Below are positions 17,337 to 26,684 of a stretch of 64,000 nucleotides of DNA, piece after piece. Every line of letters starts with the position of its first letter. The first letter of the stretch is position 1. The translations under genes were made by a program, and so were the position numbers. Source of the stretch: Bacillus thuringiensis (GTDB lineage Bacteria; Bacillota; Bacilli; Bacillales; Bacillaceae_G). The notes beneath the pieces are model-generated. The model was not told the DNA's origin and made no database searches. It was given only the letters and a program-made list of their open reading frames with translations. The stretch covers positions 744,001 to 808,000 of the forward strand of contig NZ_JACYOF010000001.1 in assembly GCF_014932895.1 (NCBI RefSeq), read 5' to 3'.

Positions 17337-18221
17337 TTATTTCGCCCTCTCTACAAAGATTTCGTTTAACGTCGGCTCTAACATTTTAAATTGTCGTAAG
17401 GTAACACCTTGTTCTTGCAATTGTTGTAAAATCTTTAGAGCTTCCGCATCGCCTTGTACTTTTACATAAAGAAGGCCTTGTTGTTTTTCATATGGAACCT
17501 GTATAGCTCCTAATCCCTCTGCATTCTCTACTGTATCTTCAACCGTCAAATTACGAAAACCATATTCTTTCTTTATATCACTTAATTGACCTTCTACGAC
17601 CGCTTCACCTTTTTTCAAAATACATACATGCTGGCAAAAAGCTTCTACTTGCTCCATACGATGACTTGATAAAATAATTGTCTTTCCCCTTTGTACTTGT
17701 TCTTCAATAATACTAGCTAGCATCCCAGCATTAACTGGATCAAGTCCACTAAATGGTTCATCTAAAATCAGAAGCTCTGGATCATGAAGAAGAGCAGCAA
17801 TTAATTGAATTTTTTGCTGGTTTCCTTTCGAAAGTTCTCCCGCTGTTTTGAATTTATATTCTGGGATTGCCAATCGCTCTAACCAGTGATCAATTGCAAC
17901 TTCCACTTCTTTCTTCGTCATTCCTTCTAATCTGCCAAAATATCGCAACTGATCTATTACTCTACTTTTTGTATATAGTCCTCTTTCTTCTGGTAAATAT
18001 CCAATCGTTACCCCGCTTTTACCAAATTCTTTTCCATCCCACGTAATAGAACCTTCATTAGGTGTTAATAATCCAAGAAGCATCTTGATCGTTGTTGTTT
18101 TCCCTGCACCATTTCGTCCAAGTAACCCTAACACTTCACCTTTAGGTAACGAAATTTCTAAACCGTTAACCGCTTTTGATTCCCCAAATAGTTTCGTTAA
18201 GTTTTGAATTTGTAAACTCAA
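17337..18221 (-). CDS. ABC transporter ATP-binding protein, NatA/YhaQ-like
   Basis: 294 residues. Walker A GRNGAGKTT near 40, signature LSKGNQQK near 138, Walker B LLILDEPFSGLDP near 158, switch histidine in ILSSHRM near 190. The C-terminal ~80 residues are the regulatory extension common to this family. Start is TTG at 18221, 9 nt after GGGGAGG; upstream ATGs lack ribosome sites. Partner is the NatB-like permease downstream. Confidence 0.85.
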   Translation of the reverse strand: MSLQIQNLTKLFGESKAVNGLEISLPKGEVLGLLGRNGAGKTTTIKMLLGLLTPNEGSITWDGKEFGKSGVTIGYLPEERGLYTKSRVIDQLRYFGRLEGMTKKEVEVAIDHWLERLAIPEYKFKTAGELSKGNQQKIQLIAALLHDPELLILDEPFSGLDPVNAGMLASIIEEQVQRGKTIILSSHRMEQVEAFCQHVCILKKGEAVVEGQLSDIKKEYGFRNLTVEDTVENAEGLGAIQVPYEKQQGLLYVKVQGDAEALKILQQLQEQGVTLRQFKMLEPTLNEIFVERAK

Positions 18222-18296
18222 AGTATACAGCCTCCCCTTTAGTATCATTCGTACTCTCTTTCCAAGACTATGTTTATGCAGGATAAAATATAGCAC

Positions 18297-18574
18297 TATG
18301 CTTCATCCTCTTATATGTAACATCGCCTTTAATCCATCATTTGTTCTATTTAGTTAAAATTGTAAATAAGGAAGTTCCATTTGTCAATTATAATTGTCAT
18401 TACGACAATAAAACTTGTCAAAATGACTTTTATTATTTTGCTCATCTTTTTAATATAGGACAAACTACTATATATACAAAAGACAATATGCAAAAGTTCA
18501 TAAAAAAAACGCAAAAAAATATTATATTTTAATATATAATATTAATTGATTTTCTAACATCAAGGAGGATACAT
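18297..18574. other. Intergenic region upstream of the acid phosphatase gene
   Basis: Very A/T-rich. It contains several TTGTCA-like repeats and a perfect inverted repeat ATTGTC-ATTAC-GACAAT at 18393-18409, a possible operator. No ORF or RNA gene seen. Confidence 0.45.
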
Positions 18575-19402
18575 ATGAAGATGAAGAGGGGTATTACCAC
18601 TTTATTATCTGTAGCCGTTCTTTCCACATCGCTTGTAGCATGTTCAGGAACAACAGAGAAAACAGTGGCGAAAGAAGAGAAAGTAAAATTAACAGACCAG
18701 CAATTAATGGCTGATTTATGGTATCAAACAGCTGGCGAAACGAAAGCGTTGTACTACCAAGGGTACAATATTGGTCAATTGAAGCTTGATGCAGCTCTTG
18801 CAAAAGGGACAAACAAAAAACCTGCTATCGTACTTGATTTAGATGAAACTGTTTTAGATAACAGTCCTCATCAAGCCATGAGTGTAAAAACAGGAAAAGG
18901 CTATCCTTATAAATGGGACGATTGGATTAATAAGGCTGAAGCAGAAGCCCTTCCAGGCGCGATTGATTTCTTAAAATATACAGAGTCTAAAGGTGTAGAT
19001 ATTTACTACATTTCAAATCGTAAAACGAATCAACTAGATGCAACAATTAAAAATCTCGAGCGCGTAGGTGCTCCTCAAGCAACGAAAGAACATATATTAC
19101 TACAAGACCCGAAAGAAAAAGGAAAAGAAAAACGCCGTGAACTTGTTTCTCAAACACATGATATTGTCCTATTCTTCGGTGATAACTTATCTGATTTCAC
19201 TGGTTTTGATGGAAAATCTGTAAAAGATCGCAATCAAACAGTAGAAGAATCAAAAGCACAATTTGGTGAGAAGTTCATCATTTTCCCTAATCCAATGTAT
19301 GGTGATTGGGAAGGCGCTTTATATGACTATGATTTCAAAAAATCAGATACAGAAAAAGATAAAATCCGTCGTGACAACTTAAAATCGTTTGATGCAAAAT
19401 AA
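18575..19402 (+). CDS. Lipoprotein acid phosphatase, e(P4)/class C (HAD IIIB)
   Basis: 275 residues with a lipoprotein signal (VAC at residue 23), so it is anchored outside the membrane. HAD motif I is DLDET at residues 88-92 (nucleophile Asp88), motif II lies in YYISNRK near 140, and the FGDNLSDF acidic motif is near 202. Class C acid phosphatases release phosphate from nucleotides at the surface. Strong AGGAGG site. Ends at a terminator shared with motB. Confidence 0.92.
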   Translation: MKMKRGITTLLSVAVLSTSLVACSGTTEKTVAKEEKVKLTDQQLMADLWYQTAGETKALYYQGYNIGQLKLDAALAKGTNKKPAIVLDLDETVLDNSPHQAMSVKTGKGYPYKWDDWINKAEAEALPGAIDFLKYTESKGVDIYYISNRKTNQLDATIKNLERVGAPQATKEHILLQDPKEKGKEKRRELVSQTHDIVLFFGDNLSDFTGFDGKSVKDRNQTVEESKAQFGEKFIIFPNPMYGDWEGALYDYDFKKSDTEKDKIRRDNLKSFDAK

Positions 19403-19433
19403 AAGAGGATGGCATTCGCCATCCTCTTTATTC
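19402..19433. terminator. Bidirectional terminator, acid phosphatase/motB
   Basis: AAAGAGGATGGC-ATTC-GCCATCCTCTTT hairpin. Confidence 0.9.
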
Positions 19434-20213
19434 CATATTTTTTGTTAAAGGCAAGATAAATACTTCAACACGTCTATTTTTTGATTTTCCTTCTTGTGTA
19501 TTATTCGGAGCAATCGGACGGTATTCTCCGTAACCAATTGCACTAAATTTTTCTGGTTGCAATTCTTTGTTTTGAAGTAAAACCTGCATAAAATTAACGG
19601 CACGCTGTGTACTTAATTCCCAATTTGATGCAAACTGTGCATTTGCAATAGGAACAGTATCCGTATGACCAGATACTGTAATTTCACGAGGTGCTGCGGA
19701 AACAAGTAGGTTAGACATCTCTTTTGCAATCCCTAACGATTCTAATTTCACATCTGCCTTCCCCGAGTCAAATAGTACATTTTCTAGTATCGTTACCATT
19801 AATCCTTTTTCTGTTAAATCAGTTTTAAAAGAAGAAGATAATTGCTGGTCTTCAATATACTTATCGATACTTTTTTGTACCGCTTTTAATTCATTCATTT
19901 CTTGCTGCTTCACTTCAGCTTCAGCATTTTTTTTCATATTCTCAGATTCCAAACTACTTGCCGATAATTCCTTTTCTTTCTTCGGTTTTTGATCACTTAA
20001 AAACTCTTTATTTCCTGTTCCACCTGCCAGTTCACTACGAAAAGCTACTGCCATCTGTTTAAATTTCGCAGCATCTATACTACTCATTGCAAATAAAACA
20101 ATAAACAGTGCAAACAACAACGTTAACATATCAGAATATGGAATTAACCAAGTCTCATCAATATGTTCATCATGTTTTTTCTTTTTGCCTCTTCTATTTT
20201 TTTTACTCCGCAT
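19428..20213 (-). CDS. motB: MotB, flagellar stator protein
   Basis: 261 residues. A basic cytoplasmic N-terminus precedes one span holding the proton-binding Asp28 (PYSDMLTLL). A charged coiled linker leads to a C-terminal OmpA-type peptidoglycan-binding domain with ITVSGHTDTVP and SNWELSTQRA. With MotA it forms the ion-driven stator. Its start overlaps the motA stop by 11 bp (translational coupling). Confidence 0.94.
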   Translation of the reverse strand: MRSKKNRRGKKKKHDEHIDETWLIPYSDMLTLLFALFIVLFAMSSIDAAKFKQMAVAFRSELAGGTGNKEFLSDQKPKKEKELSASSLESENMKKNAEAEVKQQEMNELKAVQKSIDKYIEDQQLSSSFKTDLTEKGLMVTILENVLFDSGKADVKLESLGIAKEMSNLLVSAAPREITVSGHTDTVPIANAQFASNWELSTQRAVNFMQVLLQNKELQPEKFSAIGYGEYRPIAPNNTQEGKSKNRRVEVFILPLTKNME

Positions 20214-20997
20214 TTTTTTCTGCTCCTTTTTCTAGCTTTTTACGCTCAGTTGCAGAAAGTGCACCTAAAATGCGGTTCTTCATAATAAACGGATATGTAC
20301 CTTCTTGTAACATTAATAAACAATCAATAATTAAACGTTTTTTCTCGATTTCAGCTGCAGACTTTTGCTTTAATTTATTTGCAAATGGATGCCATAACAC
20401 ATAACCTGAAAAAATACCGAAAATCGTTGCAATAAAAGCACCTGAAATAGCATGCCCTAGCTTCTCAATATCAGTTAGATTTCCAAGTGCAGCTACAAGA
20501 CCAATAACAGCACCTAAAACCCCTAATGTAGGTGCATATGTACCAGCTTGCGAAAAAATAGCAGCACCTTTTGCATGCCTCTCTTCAATTGCTTCTAATT
20601 CAGCTTCTAAAATTTGTTCTAAATCTTCCGCGGATACTCCATCAATCACAAATTTCATACCACGCAAAAGAAACTCATCTTGAATTTTGTCTAATTGTTG
20701 CTCTAAAGACAAAATACCGTATTTTCTACTTTCAGATGTCCAATGAACAAATAATTCTAGCAACTGTTCATAACTTAAATCTTTTTTATTCGAACCAAAA
20801 AGAACTTTAAATAATTTTGGAACCCTTTTTAGTTGATTCATCGGAAACGCAATACAAACTGCGGCAAATGTACCGATAAAAATAATTAATGCTGCGGCAG
20901 GATTCAATAAGGCTGTTACGTCAGCGCCCTTGACGAACATCCCTACTACTACCGCTACAAATCCTAAAATGAGCCCAATAATTGTTGCAAAATCCAT
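20203..20997 (-). CDS. motA: MotA, flagellar stator protein
   Basis: 264 residues with four spans: two near the N-terminus (about 3-50), a large cytoplasmic domain carrying RHAKGAAIFSQAG, and two spans near 155-200 with PTLGVLGAVIGLV. ATG at 20997 has GGAG 9 nt upstream and is preferred over the ATG 6 bp earlier. Operon motA-motB, separate from the main flagellar cluster. Confidence 0.93.
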   Translation of the reverse strand: MDFATIIGLILGFVAVVVGMFVKGADVTALLNPAAALIIFIGTFAAVCIAFPMNQLKRVPKLFKVLFGSNKKDLSYEQLLELFVHWTSESRKYGILSLEQQLDKIQDEFLLRGMKFVIDGVSAEDLEQILEAELEAIEERHAKGAAIFSQAGTYAPTLGVLGAVIGLVAALGNLTDIEKLGHAISGAFIATIFGIFSGYVLWHPFANKLKQKSAAEIEKKRLIIDCLLMLQEGTYPFIMKNRILGALSATERKKLEKGAEKNAE

Positions 20998-21262
20998 TCC
21001 CATTCACTCCTAGTCTATACAAGAAGTCCTTTATTCTCGATAATCGCTACATCTTCTTATACATATATATTACATAAAAAATGAATTTCATGAAAGATAA
21101 GAAATGAATTATATGAAAAAATACTACAATTTCACACATTTTCTGACATTTTCTTTGCATTTCTATTACGTTACGACTCTTATATTTCCTTTTCAACAAA
21201 CTAGATTTATAATAAATAATGATACAAATTTTATTAAGAAAGGACTGTGATTACAAGGCATC

Positions 21263-22042
21263 ATGAAAAAGATAATAGTTATTTCTGCCGCTACTATTGT
21301 AATCGGTATCACATCTTTCGCTTACTTCGGTTCTAAATCACCACTACAAAACGAGGCGAAAGCTATCGAAAGTCAAAAACATAGTAACCACCAAAAAGAA
21401 GAGATTCCTGCTTTTCCAAAAGCTGATCATAATGCAAAAAAACTAGATGATAATTTTTCCGTTGTAACAAATCAAGATTCTGCCCTTGTATTGGTCAATA
21501 AACATCGTAAATTACCAGATGGGTACATTCCAGAAGATTTAACGAAACCGAATGTACCATTTACTAGTCCAAAAGATAAGGAGAAAACATTACTTCGTAA
21601 AGATGCTTCAGACGCGCTCGAAAAAATGTTCCAAGCAGCGAAAGAAGAAGGATTAGAACTGACAGCAGTTTCAGGTTATCGTTCTTACAAACGCCAACAA
21701 TCGTTACATAACACATATATTAAGCGCCAAGGGAAAGCTGAAGCCAATTCAGTAAGTGCCATTCCTGGGACAAGTGAACATCAAACTGGTTTAGCAATGG
21801 ATATTAGTTCAAAATCTGCTAAATTTCAATTAGAGCCTATCTTTGGAGAGACTGCAGAAGGAAAATGGGTTGCGAAACATGCCCATGAATTTGGTTTTGT
21901 CATTCGTTATTTAGAGGATAAAACAGAAACAACAGAATATGCATATGAACCGTGGCATTTACGCTACGTTGGTAATCCATACGCTACATACATATATAAA
22001 CATCATTTAACATTAGAGGAAGCGATGGAAGACAAAAAATAA
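21263..22042 (+). CDS. D-Ala-D-Ala carboxypeptidase, VanY/LdcB family (M15B)
   Basis: 259 residues: N-terminal signal/anchor span (3-22), linker, then the zinc carboxypeptidase fold. Metal and catalytic motifs are GYRSYKRQ near 138, SEHQTGLAMD near 170 (His and Asp ligands) and EPWHLRY near 232 (catalytic Glu, third His). It trims peptidoglycan stem peptides outside the cell. Start is ATG at 21263, with AAGG close upstream and AAAGGA further away. Confidence 0.9.
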   Translation: MKKIIVISAATIVIGITSFAYFGSKSPLQNEAKAIESQKHSNHQKEEIPAFPKADHNAKKLDDNFSVVTNQDSALVLVNKHRKLPDGYIPEDLTKPNVPFTSPKDKEKTLLRKDASDALEKMFQAAKEEGLELTAVSGYRSYKRQQSLHNTYIKRQGKAEANSVSAIPGTSEHQTGLAMDISSKSAKFQLEPIFGETAEGKWVAKHAHEFGFVIRYLEDKTETTEYAYEPWHLRYVGNPYATYIYKHHLTLEEAMEDKK

Positions 22043-22076
22043 GAGAGCGATTTACTCTCTTATTTTTCTTTTACTC
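22042..22076. terminator. Terminator after the carboxypeptidase gene
   Basis: AAGAGAG-CGATTTA-CTCTCTT stem followed by ATTTTTCTTTT. Confidence 0.75.
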
Positions 22077-22078
22077 TA

Positions 22079-22525
22079 TCATTGTAGTAATTTTTTCTTC
22101 CATTCTTCAGGCCACGGTTCGCCTCTTCCTGTTTTTTTCGATGCTTGAACCATCATTCCACGACCAACTAAACAAACTTCTCCTTCTGCATTTTTCACCA
22201 TATAGTGTAAATCTAAAGAAGAATTCCCAACTGATCCGGCTTTTACATACACCTTCAACTGTTCATCAAAATAAATTTGCTTAATGAAATTACATTGTAA
22301 ATCAGCAACAACGATCATCGTTTCTGATGATTCATGTGTCCATTCTTGCATAAATCCGAGCTCTTTAAATAATCCGATACGAGCCTCTTCAAAATAAGTA
22401 AAAGCAACGACATTATTTACATGTCCAAACATATCTACTTCACCAAAACGAACTTTTACAGGATTGTAAAATGAAAAACCACTTTCCCACTTCTCAAAGT
22501 CGTCAATATAAGAAATTCTCTTCAT
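22079..22525 (-). CDS. ysmA: YsmA-like acyl-CoA thioesterase (hotdog fold)
   Basis: 148 residues with the 4-hydroxybenzoyl-CoA thioesterase signature VRFGEVDMFGHVNN near 25-38, including the catalytic Asp. The in-frame upstream extension has no ribosome site, while the ATG at 22525 follows AAGGAGAG. Location by the sdh operon matches ysmA of B. subtilis. Acyl substrate unknown. Confidence 0.85.
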   Translation of the reverse strand: MKRISYIDDFEKWESGFSFYNPVKVRFGEVDMFGHVNNVVAFTYFEEARIGLFKELGFMQEWTHESSETMIVVADLQCNFIKQIYFDEQLKVYVKAGSVGNSSLDLHYMVKNAEGEVCLVGRGMMVQASKKTGRGEPWPEEWKKKLLQ

Positions 22526-22573
22526 TGGTCTCTCTCCTTTTCCTACTAATAAACAGAATAAACTGAAAAATAA

Positions 22574-22614
22574 AGTTATAAATATTGCCTCTTCAAGATG
22601 AAGAGGCAATATTT
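22574..22614 (-). terminator. Terminator of the sdhCAB operon
   Basis: AAATATTGCCTCTTC-AAGAT-GAAGAGGCAATATTT long perfect hairpin immediately after the sdhB stop. Confidence 0.85.
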
Positions 22615-22615
22615 A

Positions 22616-23377
22616 TTAATAGTTATTGTCACTACCAAAGAAATCTTTGAACGATTGAATTGTTGTATCACGGTTTAATGCTGCAATTGAAGTTGTTAAT
22701 GGGATTCCTTTTGGACATGATTGCACACAGTTTTGAGAGTTACCACAGTTTGCAAGTCCTCCATCTCCCATAATTGCACGTAAGCGATCTGCCTTATGCA
22801 TTTCACCCGTTGGATGTGAGTTGAATAGACGCGCTTGCGATAATGGTGCTGGTCCAATAAAGTCAGACTTACTGTTTACGTTTGGACATGATTCTAAGCA
22901 AACACCACATGTCATACATTTTGAAAGTTCATAAGCCCATTGACGCTTTTTCTCTGGCATTCTTGGTCCTGGCCCTAAGTCATACGTACCATCAATTGGA
23001 ATCCAAGCTTTCACGCGTTTTAACGCATTAAACATACGACTACGGTCAACTTGCAAGTCACGTACAACTGGGAATGTCTTCATCGGTTTTAAGCGAATTG
23101 GTTGTTCTAACTGGTCAATAAGAGCTGTACATGATTGACGTGGTTTTCCGTTAATCACCATCGAACAAGCACCACATACTTCTTCTAAACAGTTCATATC
23201 CCAAGCAACCGGAGTCGTCTGATTTCCTTTTGAATCAACAGGATTACGACGAATTTCCATAAGTGCCGAAATAATATTCATATTTGGACGATACGGAATT
23301 TCAAATTCCTGATCAAACTCTTGTGCATCTGGTCCATCTTGTCTCGTAATGATGAGGCGGATTGTTTTCTCAGACAT
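22616..23377 (-). CDS. sdhB: Succinate dehydrogenase iron-sulfur subunit
   Basis: 253 residues carrying three Fe-S clusters. The 2Fe-2S ligands are in CLEEVCGACSM near 63-73, and the 4Fe-4S and 3Fe-4S ligands are in CMTCGVCLESCPN near 155 and in NSQNCVQSCPKG near 210. It passes electrons from SdhA to menaquinone via SdhC. ATG at 23377 overlaps the sdhA stop by 8 bp. Last gene of sdhCAB. Confidence 0.97.
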   Translation of the reverse strand: MSEKTIRLIITRQDGPDAQEFDQEFEIPYRPNMNIISALMEIRRNPVDSKGNQTTPVAWDMNCLEEVCGACSMVINGKPRQSCTALIDQLEQPIRLKPMKTFPVVRDLQVDRSRMFNALKRVKAWIPIDGTYDLGPGPRMPEKKRQWAYELSKCMTCGVCLESCPNVNSKSDFIGPAPLSQARLFNSHPTGEMHKADRLRAIMGDGGLANCGNSQNCVQSCPKGIPLTTSIAALNRDTTIQSFKDFFGSDNNY

Positions 23378-25163
23378 GTTGTTTATCCCCCTTCTCTTCA
23401 CCCTTAGCAGCTACATCGTGTTTTGAAGAATAGTCACGTTTACGTGGTTTAATTAATGAAACATCCACGTCTTCGTAATGGAATGCTGGTGCATTTCCTT
23501 CTCCCTCAAATTTCGCCATCGTAGTTTTTAAGAAGTTCGCATCATCGCGATTTGGGAATTCTGGTTTGTAATGCGCTCCGCGGCTCTCATTACGGTTATA
23601 TGCGCCAATTGTAATAACACGCGCTAACTCAAACATATTTGCAAGTTGGCGTGTAAATGAAGCACCTTGGTTACTCCATCTTGCTGTATCGTTAATGTTA
23701 ATACGTTTATAACGAGCCATTAACTCTTCAATTTTTGCATCTGTTTCTAATAACTTTTTGTTTTCACGAACTACTGTAACGTTATCTGTCATCCATTCTC
23801 CGAGCTCTTTATGAAGAACATACGCATTTTCGTTACCATCAAGCGTTAAAATATTGTTAAATTTCTCTGTTTCGATTAATTCATTTTGCTCATATACAGT
23901 AGATGAAACAGCATCCGATGATTTAGAAAGACCTTTCATATATTCAATTGCATTTGGTCCTGCTACCATACCACCGTAAATTGCTGATAATAGTGAGTTC
24001 GCACCTAAGCGGTTACCACCGTGCATAGAATAATCACACTCACCTGCTGCAAATAAACCTGGAATACTCGTCATCTGCTTATAGTCAACCCATAGTCCAC
24101 CCATTGAATAGTGAACAGCTGGGAAGATTTTCATTGGTAGTTTACGAGGATCATCACCTGTAAATTTCTCATAGATTTCAATGATTCCACCAAGTTTAAT
24201 ATCTAGTTCTTTCGGATCTTTATGAGAAAGATCTAAGTACACCATGTTTTCACCGTTAATACCTAGTTTTTGCTCTACGCAAACATCAAAGATTTCACGC
24301 GTTGCGATATCACGAGGTACAAGGTTTCCGTAAGCCGGATATTTTTCTTCTAAGAAGTACCACGGTTTACCATCTTTGTATGTCCAAACACGTCCACCTT
24401 CACCACGTGCAGATTCACTCATAAGACGTAATTTATCGTCTCCAGGAATTGCCGTTGGGTGAATTTGAATGAACTCACCGTTCGCATAATATGCGCCTTG
24501 TTGATATACAGCAGAAGCTGCTGTACCTGTATTGATAATGGAGTTCGTTGATTTTCCGAAAATGATACCAGGGCCCCCTGTTGCCATAATCACGGCATCA
24601 GCTCGGAAACTTTTAATCTCCATAGTTTGTAAGTCTTGTGCAACGATTCCTCGGCACACACCTTCATCATCAACAACAGCTCGTAAGAAATCCCAACCTT
24701 CATATTTCGTTACAAGTCCTGCTACTTCGTGACGACGTACTTGCTCATCTAATGCGTATAGTAATTGCTGTCCAGTTGTTGCACCAGCAAATGCTGTACG
24801 GTGATGTTGTGTTCCACCAAAGCGACGGAAATCAAGAAGTCCTTCTTCCGTACGGTTAAACATAACACCCATACGGTCCATTAAATGAATGATACCAGGT
24901 GCTGCTTCACACATTGCTTTAACTGGTGGTTGGTTCGCTAAGAAGTCCCCACCATAAATTGTATCGTCAAAGTGGATCCATGGAGAATCCCCTTCACCTT
25001 TCGTATTTACGGCACCGTTAATTCCACCTTGGGCACATACAGAATGTGAACGTTTTACTGGTACTAAAGAAAATAGTTCAACATTTACTCCTGCTTCCGC
25101 CGCTTTAATCGTTGCCATTAAGCCAGCTAAGCCACCGCCGACTACTATAAGTTTCCCTTTCAT
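23370..25163 (-). CDS. sdhA: Succinate dehydrogenase flavoprotein subunit
   Basis: 597 residues. FAD-binding GGGLAGLMATIKA at the start, the flavin-attachment region SHSVCAQGGINGA (His-linked FAD) near 40, active-site segments HPTAIPGDDKLRL and ARGEGG near 235-255, and HYSMGGLWVD near 355. Oxidises succinate to fumarate in the TCA cycle. Follows sdhC by 13 bp with a good AAGGAG site. Confidence 0.97.
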   Translation of the reverse strand: MKGKLIVVGGGLAGLMATIKAAEAGVNVELFSLVPVKRSHSVCAQGGINGAVNTKGEGDSPWIHFDDTIYGGDFLANQPPVKAMCEAAPGIIHLMDRMGVMFNRTEEGLLDFRRFGGTQHHRTAFAGATTGQQLLYALDEQVRRHEVAGLVTKYEGWDFLRAVVDDEGVCRGIVAQDLQTMEIKSFRADAVIMATGGPGIIFGKSTNSIINTGTAASAVYQQGAYYANGEFIQIHPTAIPGDDKLRLMSESARGEGGRVWTYKDGKPWYFLEEKYPAYGNLVPRDIATREIFDVCVEQKLGINGENMVYLDLSHKDPKELDIKLGGIIEIYEKFTGDDPRKLPMKIFPAVHYSMGGLWVDYKQMTSIPGLFAAGECDYSMHGGNRLGANSLLSAIYGGMVAGPNAIEYMKGLSKSSDAVSSTVYEQNELIETEKFNNILTLDGNENAYVLHKELGEWMTDNVTVVRENKKLLETDAKIEELMARYKRININDTARWSNQGASFTRQLANMFELARVITIGAYNRNESRGAHYKPEFPNRDDANFLKTTMAKFEGEGNAPAFHYEDVDVSLIKPRKRDYSSKHDVAAKGEEKGDKQHV

Positions 25164-25176
25164 GCTCTCCCACTCC

Positions 25177-25803
25177 TTACTGGTTTGCTAGCTGTGGATC
25201 GATGAACGCTAATAATGCACTCACACCTACATAAGATAGACCTAAGAAAATAGCTAATGTTACATAAGTAGAGATTTTTTGTGAACGTGGAGATACTGTA
25301 ATTCCCCAGCTGATGCAGAATGTCCATAGTCCATTTGCAAAGTGGAAAATTGTTGAAACAACACCAACTAAGTAGAATGCAAACATAGCTGGATTGTTTA
25401 AAATATCCGCCATCATATCATAGTTTACCTCTTTACCTAACATTGCTTGAATACGAGTTTCCCAGACGTGCCAAGAAATGAAGATTAGCGTAACGATACC
25501 TGAAATTCGTTGGAAAACGAACATCCAGTTACGGAAATAACCGTAAGAAACCGCATTGTTCTTAGCTGTAAATGCAATATATAAGCCATATATAGCATGG
25601 TACAGTATAGGTAAAAAGATGATGAAAATTTCTAGCGCATACCGGAATGGAAGGAGCTCCATAAAGCCTGCAGCTTTGTTAAAAGCCTCTGCTCCTCTTG
25701 TTGCAAAGTTGTTTACTACTAAATGTTGCGTCAAAAAGACACCAACCGGGATGACCCCCATTAATGAGTGCCACTTACGAAACGTATACTCGCGGCCTTT
25801 CAT
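25177..25803 (-). CDS. sdhC: Succinate dehydrogenase cytochrome b558 subunit
   Basis: 208 residues with five membrane spans and conserved histidines that can ligate two haems (FRKWHSLMG near 13, TQHLVV near 27, LYHAIYG near 68, WHVWE near 110, HFANG near 153). It anchors SdhAB in the membrane and reduces menaquinone. First gene of the operon; GGGG-rich site before the ATG. Confidence 0.95.
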   Translation of the reverse strand: MKGREYTFRKWHSLMGVIPVGVFLTQHLVVNNFATRGAEAFNKAAGFMELLPFRYALEIFIIFLPILYHAIYGLYIAFTAKNNAVSYGYFRNWMFVFQRISGIVTLIFISWHVWETRIQAMLGKEVNYDMMADILNNPAMFAFYLVGVVSTIFHFANGLWTFCISWGITVSPRSQKISTYVTLAIFLGLSYVGVSALLAFIDPQLANQ

Positions 25804-26103
25804 GTCCCCATTACCCCCCTTGAATGTTTGACTGCTGTTTTCAGATTAGTTTACAACAATAATGTTTTTTCACTATTGGCATAAGAAAAACTGAAAAAAT
25901 TATTCGAAATATTTCAGCATAATTTGATACCAAGTTCATTTTACTCCTATTTTTGTCGAAGCGTCAAGAAAACGTATACATAATTTGCATATAATTTGCC
26001 AATTCTTTTTTTCTTCTTATATATTCAGATTTTCCTAAAGAAAAATCTGTTTTTATAAATGCGAAATGTTATATAATAAGCCCTATAGAAAGAGGGGAAT
26101 ATT
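25804..26103. other. Divergent intergenic region, sdhC / yslB (300 bp)
   Basis: A/T-rich with T runs. It must hold the sdh promoter and the yslB promoter. No repeat, RNA structure or small ORF recognised. Confidence 0.4.
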
Positions 26104-26553
26104 GTGAGCAAAAATACAATCGATATAACATCTTTAGAAGATGTTTCATTGAACGCCTTCGCTTATGAATTGCTACGTGAAGAATTACTACCTGATTTAA
26201 TCGGTAACGACTTAGATGGTATTTTATACTGGTCCGGTAGAAATCTTGCAAGAAAATATCCACTAGGAACAATTGAAGAAGTCATTCAGTTCTTTGAAAA
26301 AGCTGGTTGGGGCACTTTAAGCATCATTGAACATAAACGTCGTGAAATGCAGTTCCAACTTAAAGGCACACTCATTGCTGAACGTCAAAAACAAAAAAAA
26401 CATTCTTCTTATCAATTAGAAGCTGGATTCATCGCTGAGCAAATTCAAAAGCAACGAAACGTCGTTGCAGAGTCATACGAAGAAAAGAAAAAACGTTCGG
26501 ACTCTATTACATTTCTTGTGAAATGGGATATAAAAGATCTCATTGAAGTGTAA
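26104..26553 (+). CDS. yslB: DUF2507 protein YslB
   Basis: 149 residues, soluble, alpha/beta, with the family segment LLRELLPDLIG-like near 24-36 and YWSGRNLARKYPL near 43. It has the V4R-like fold of the DUF2507 family; biochemical role unknown. Start is GTG at 26104 after AGAGGGG. Its place between sdhC and uvrC matches B. subtilis yslB. Confidence 0.88.
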   Translation: MSKNTIDITSLEDVSLNAFAYELLREELLPDLIGNDLDGILYWSGRNLARKYPLGTIEEVIQFFEKAGWGTLSIIEHKRREMQFQLKGTLIAERQKQKKHSSYQLEAGFIAEQIQKQRNVVAESYEEKKKRSDSITFLVKWDIKDLIEV

Positions 26554-26564
26554 CATTACCTACA

Positions 26565-26600
26565 GTCAACTAGACATATAAGTTTAGTTGACTTTTTTTG
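26565..26600 (+). terminator. Terminator of yslB
   Basis: AGTCAACTA...TAGTTGACTTTTTTTG hairpin. Confidence 0.85.
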
Positions 26601-26649
26601 TATTTTTATTTAGATGTGTTTATTTTAAATCTTCAGAAATTATACCAAA

Positions 26650-26684
26650 AAACAGAAGACATTGTAAACTACAACGTCTTCTTA
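26650..26684 (-). terminator. Terminator of uvrC, overlapping its stop codon
   Basis: AGAAGACGTTGTAG pairs with CTACAACGTCTTCT-like complement (one mismatch), followed by GTTTTTTGG; the TAG stop lies in the stem. Confidence 0.75.
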
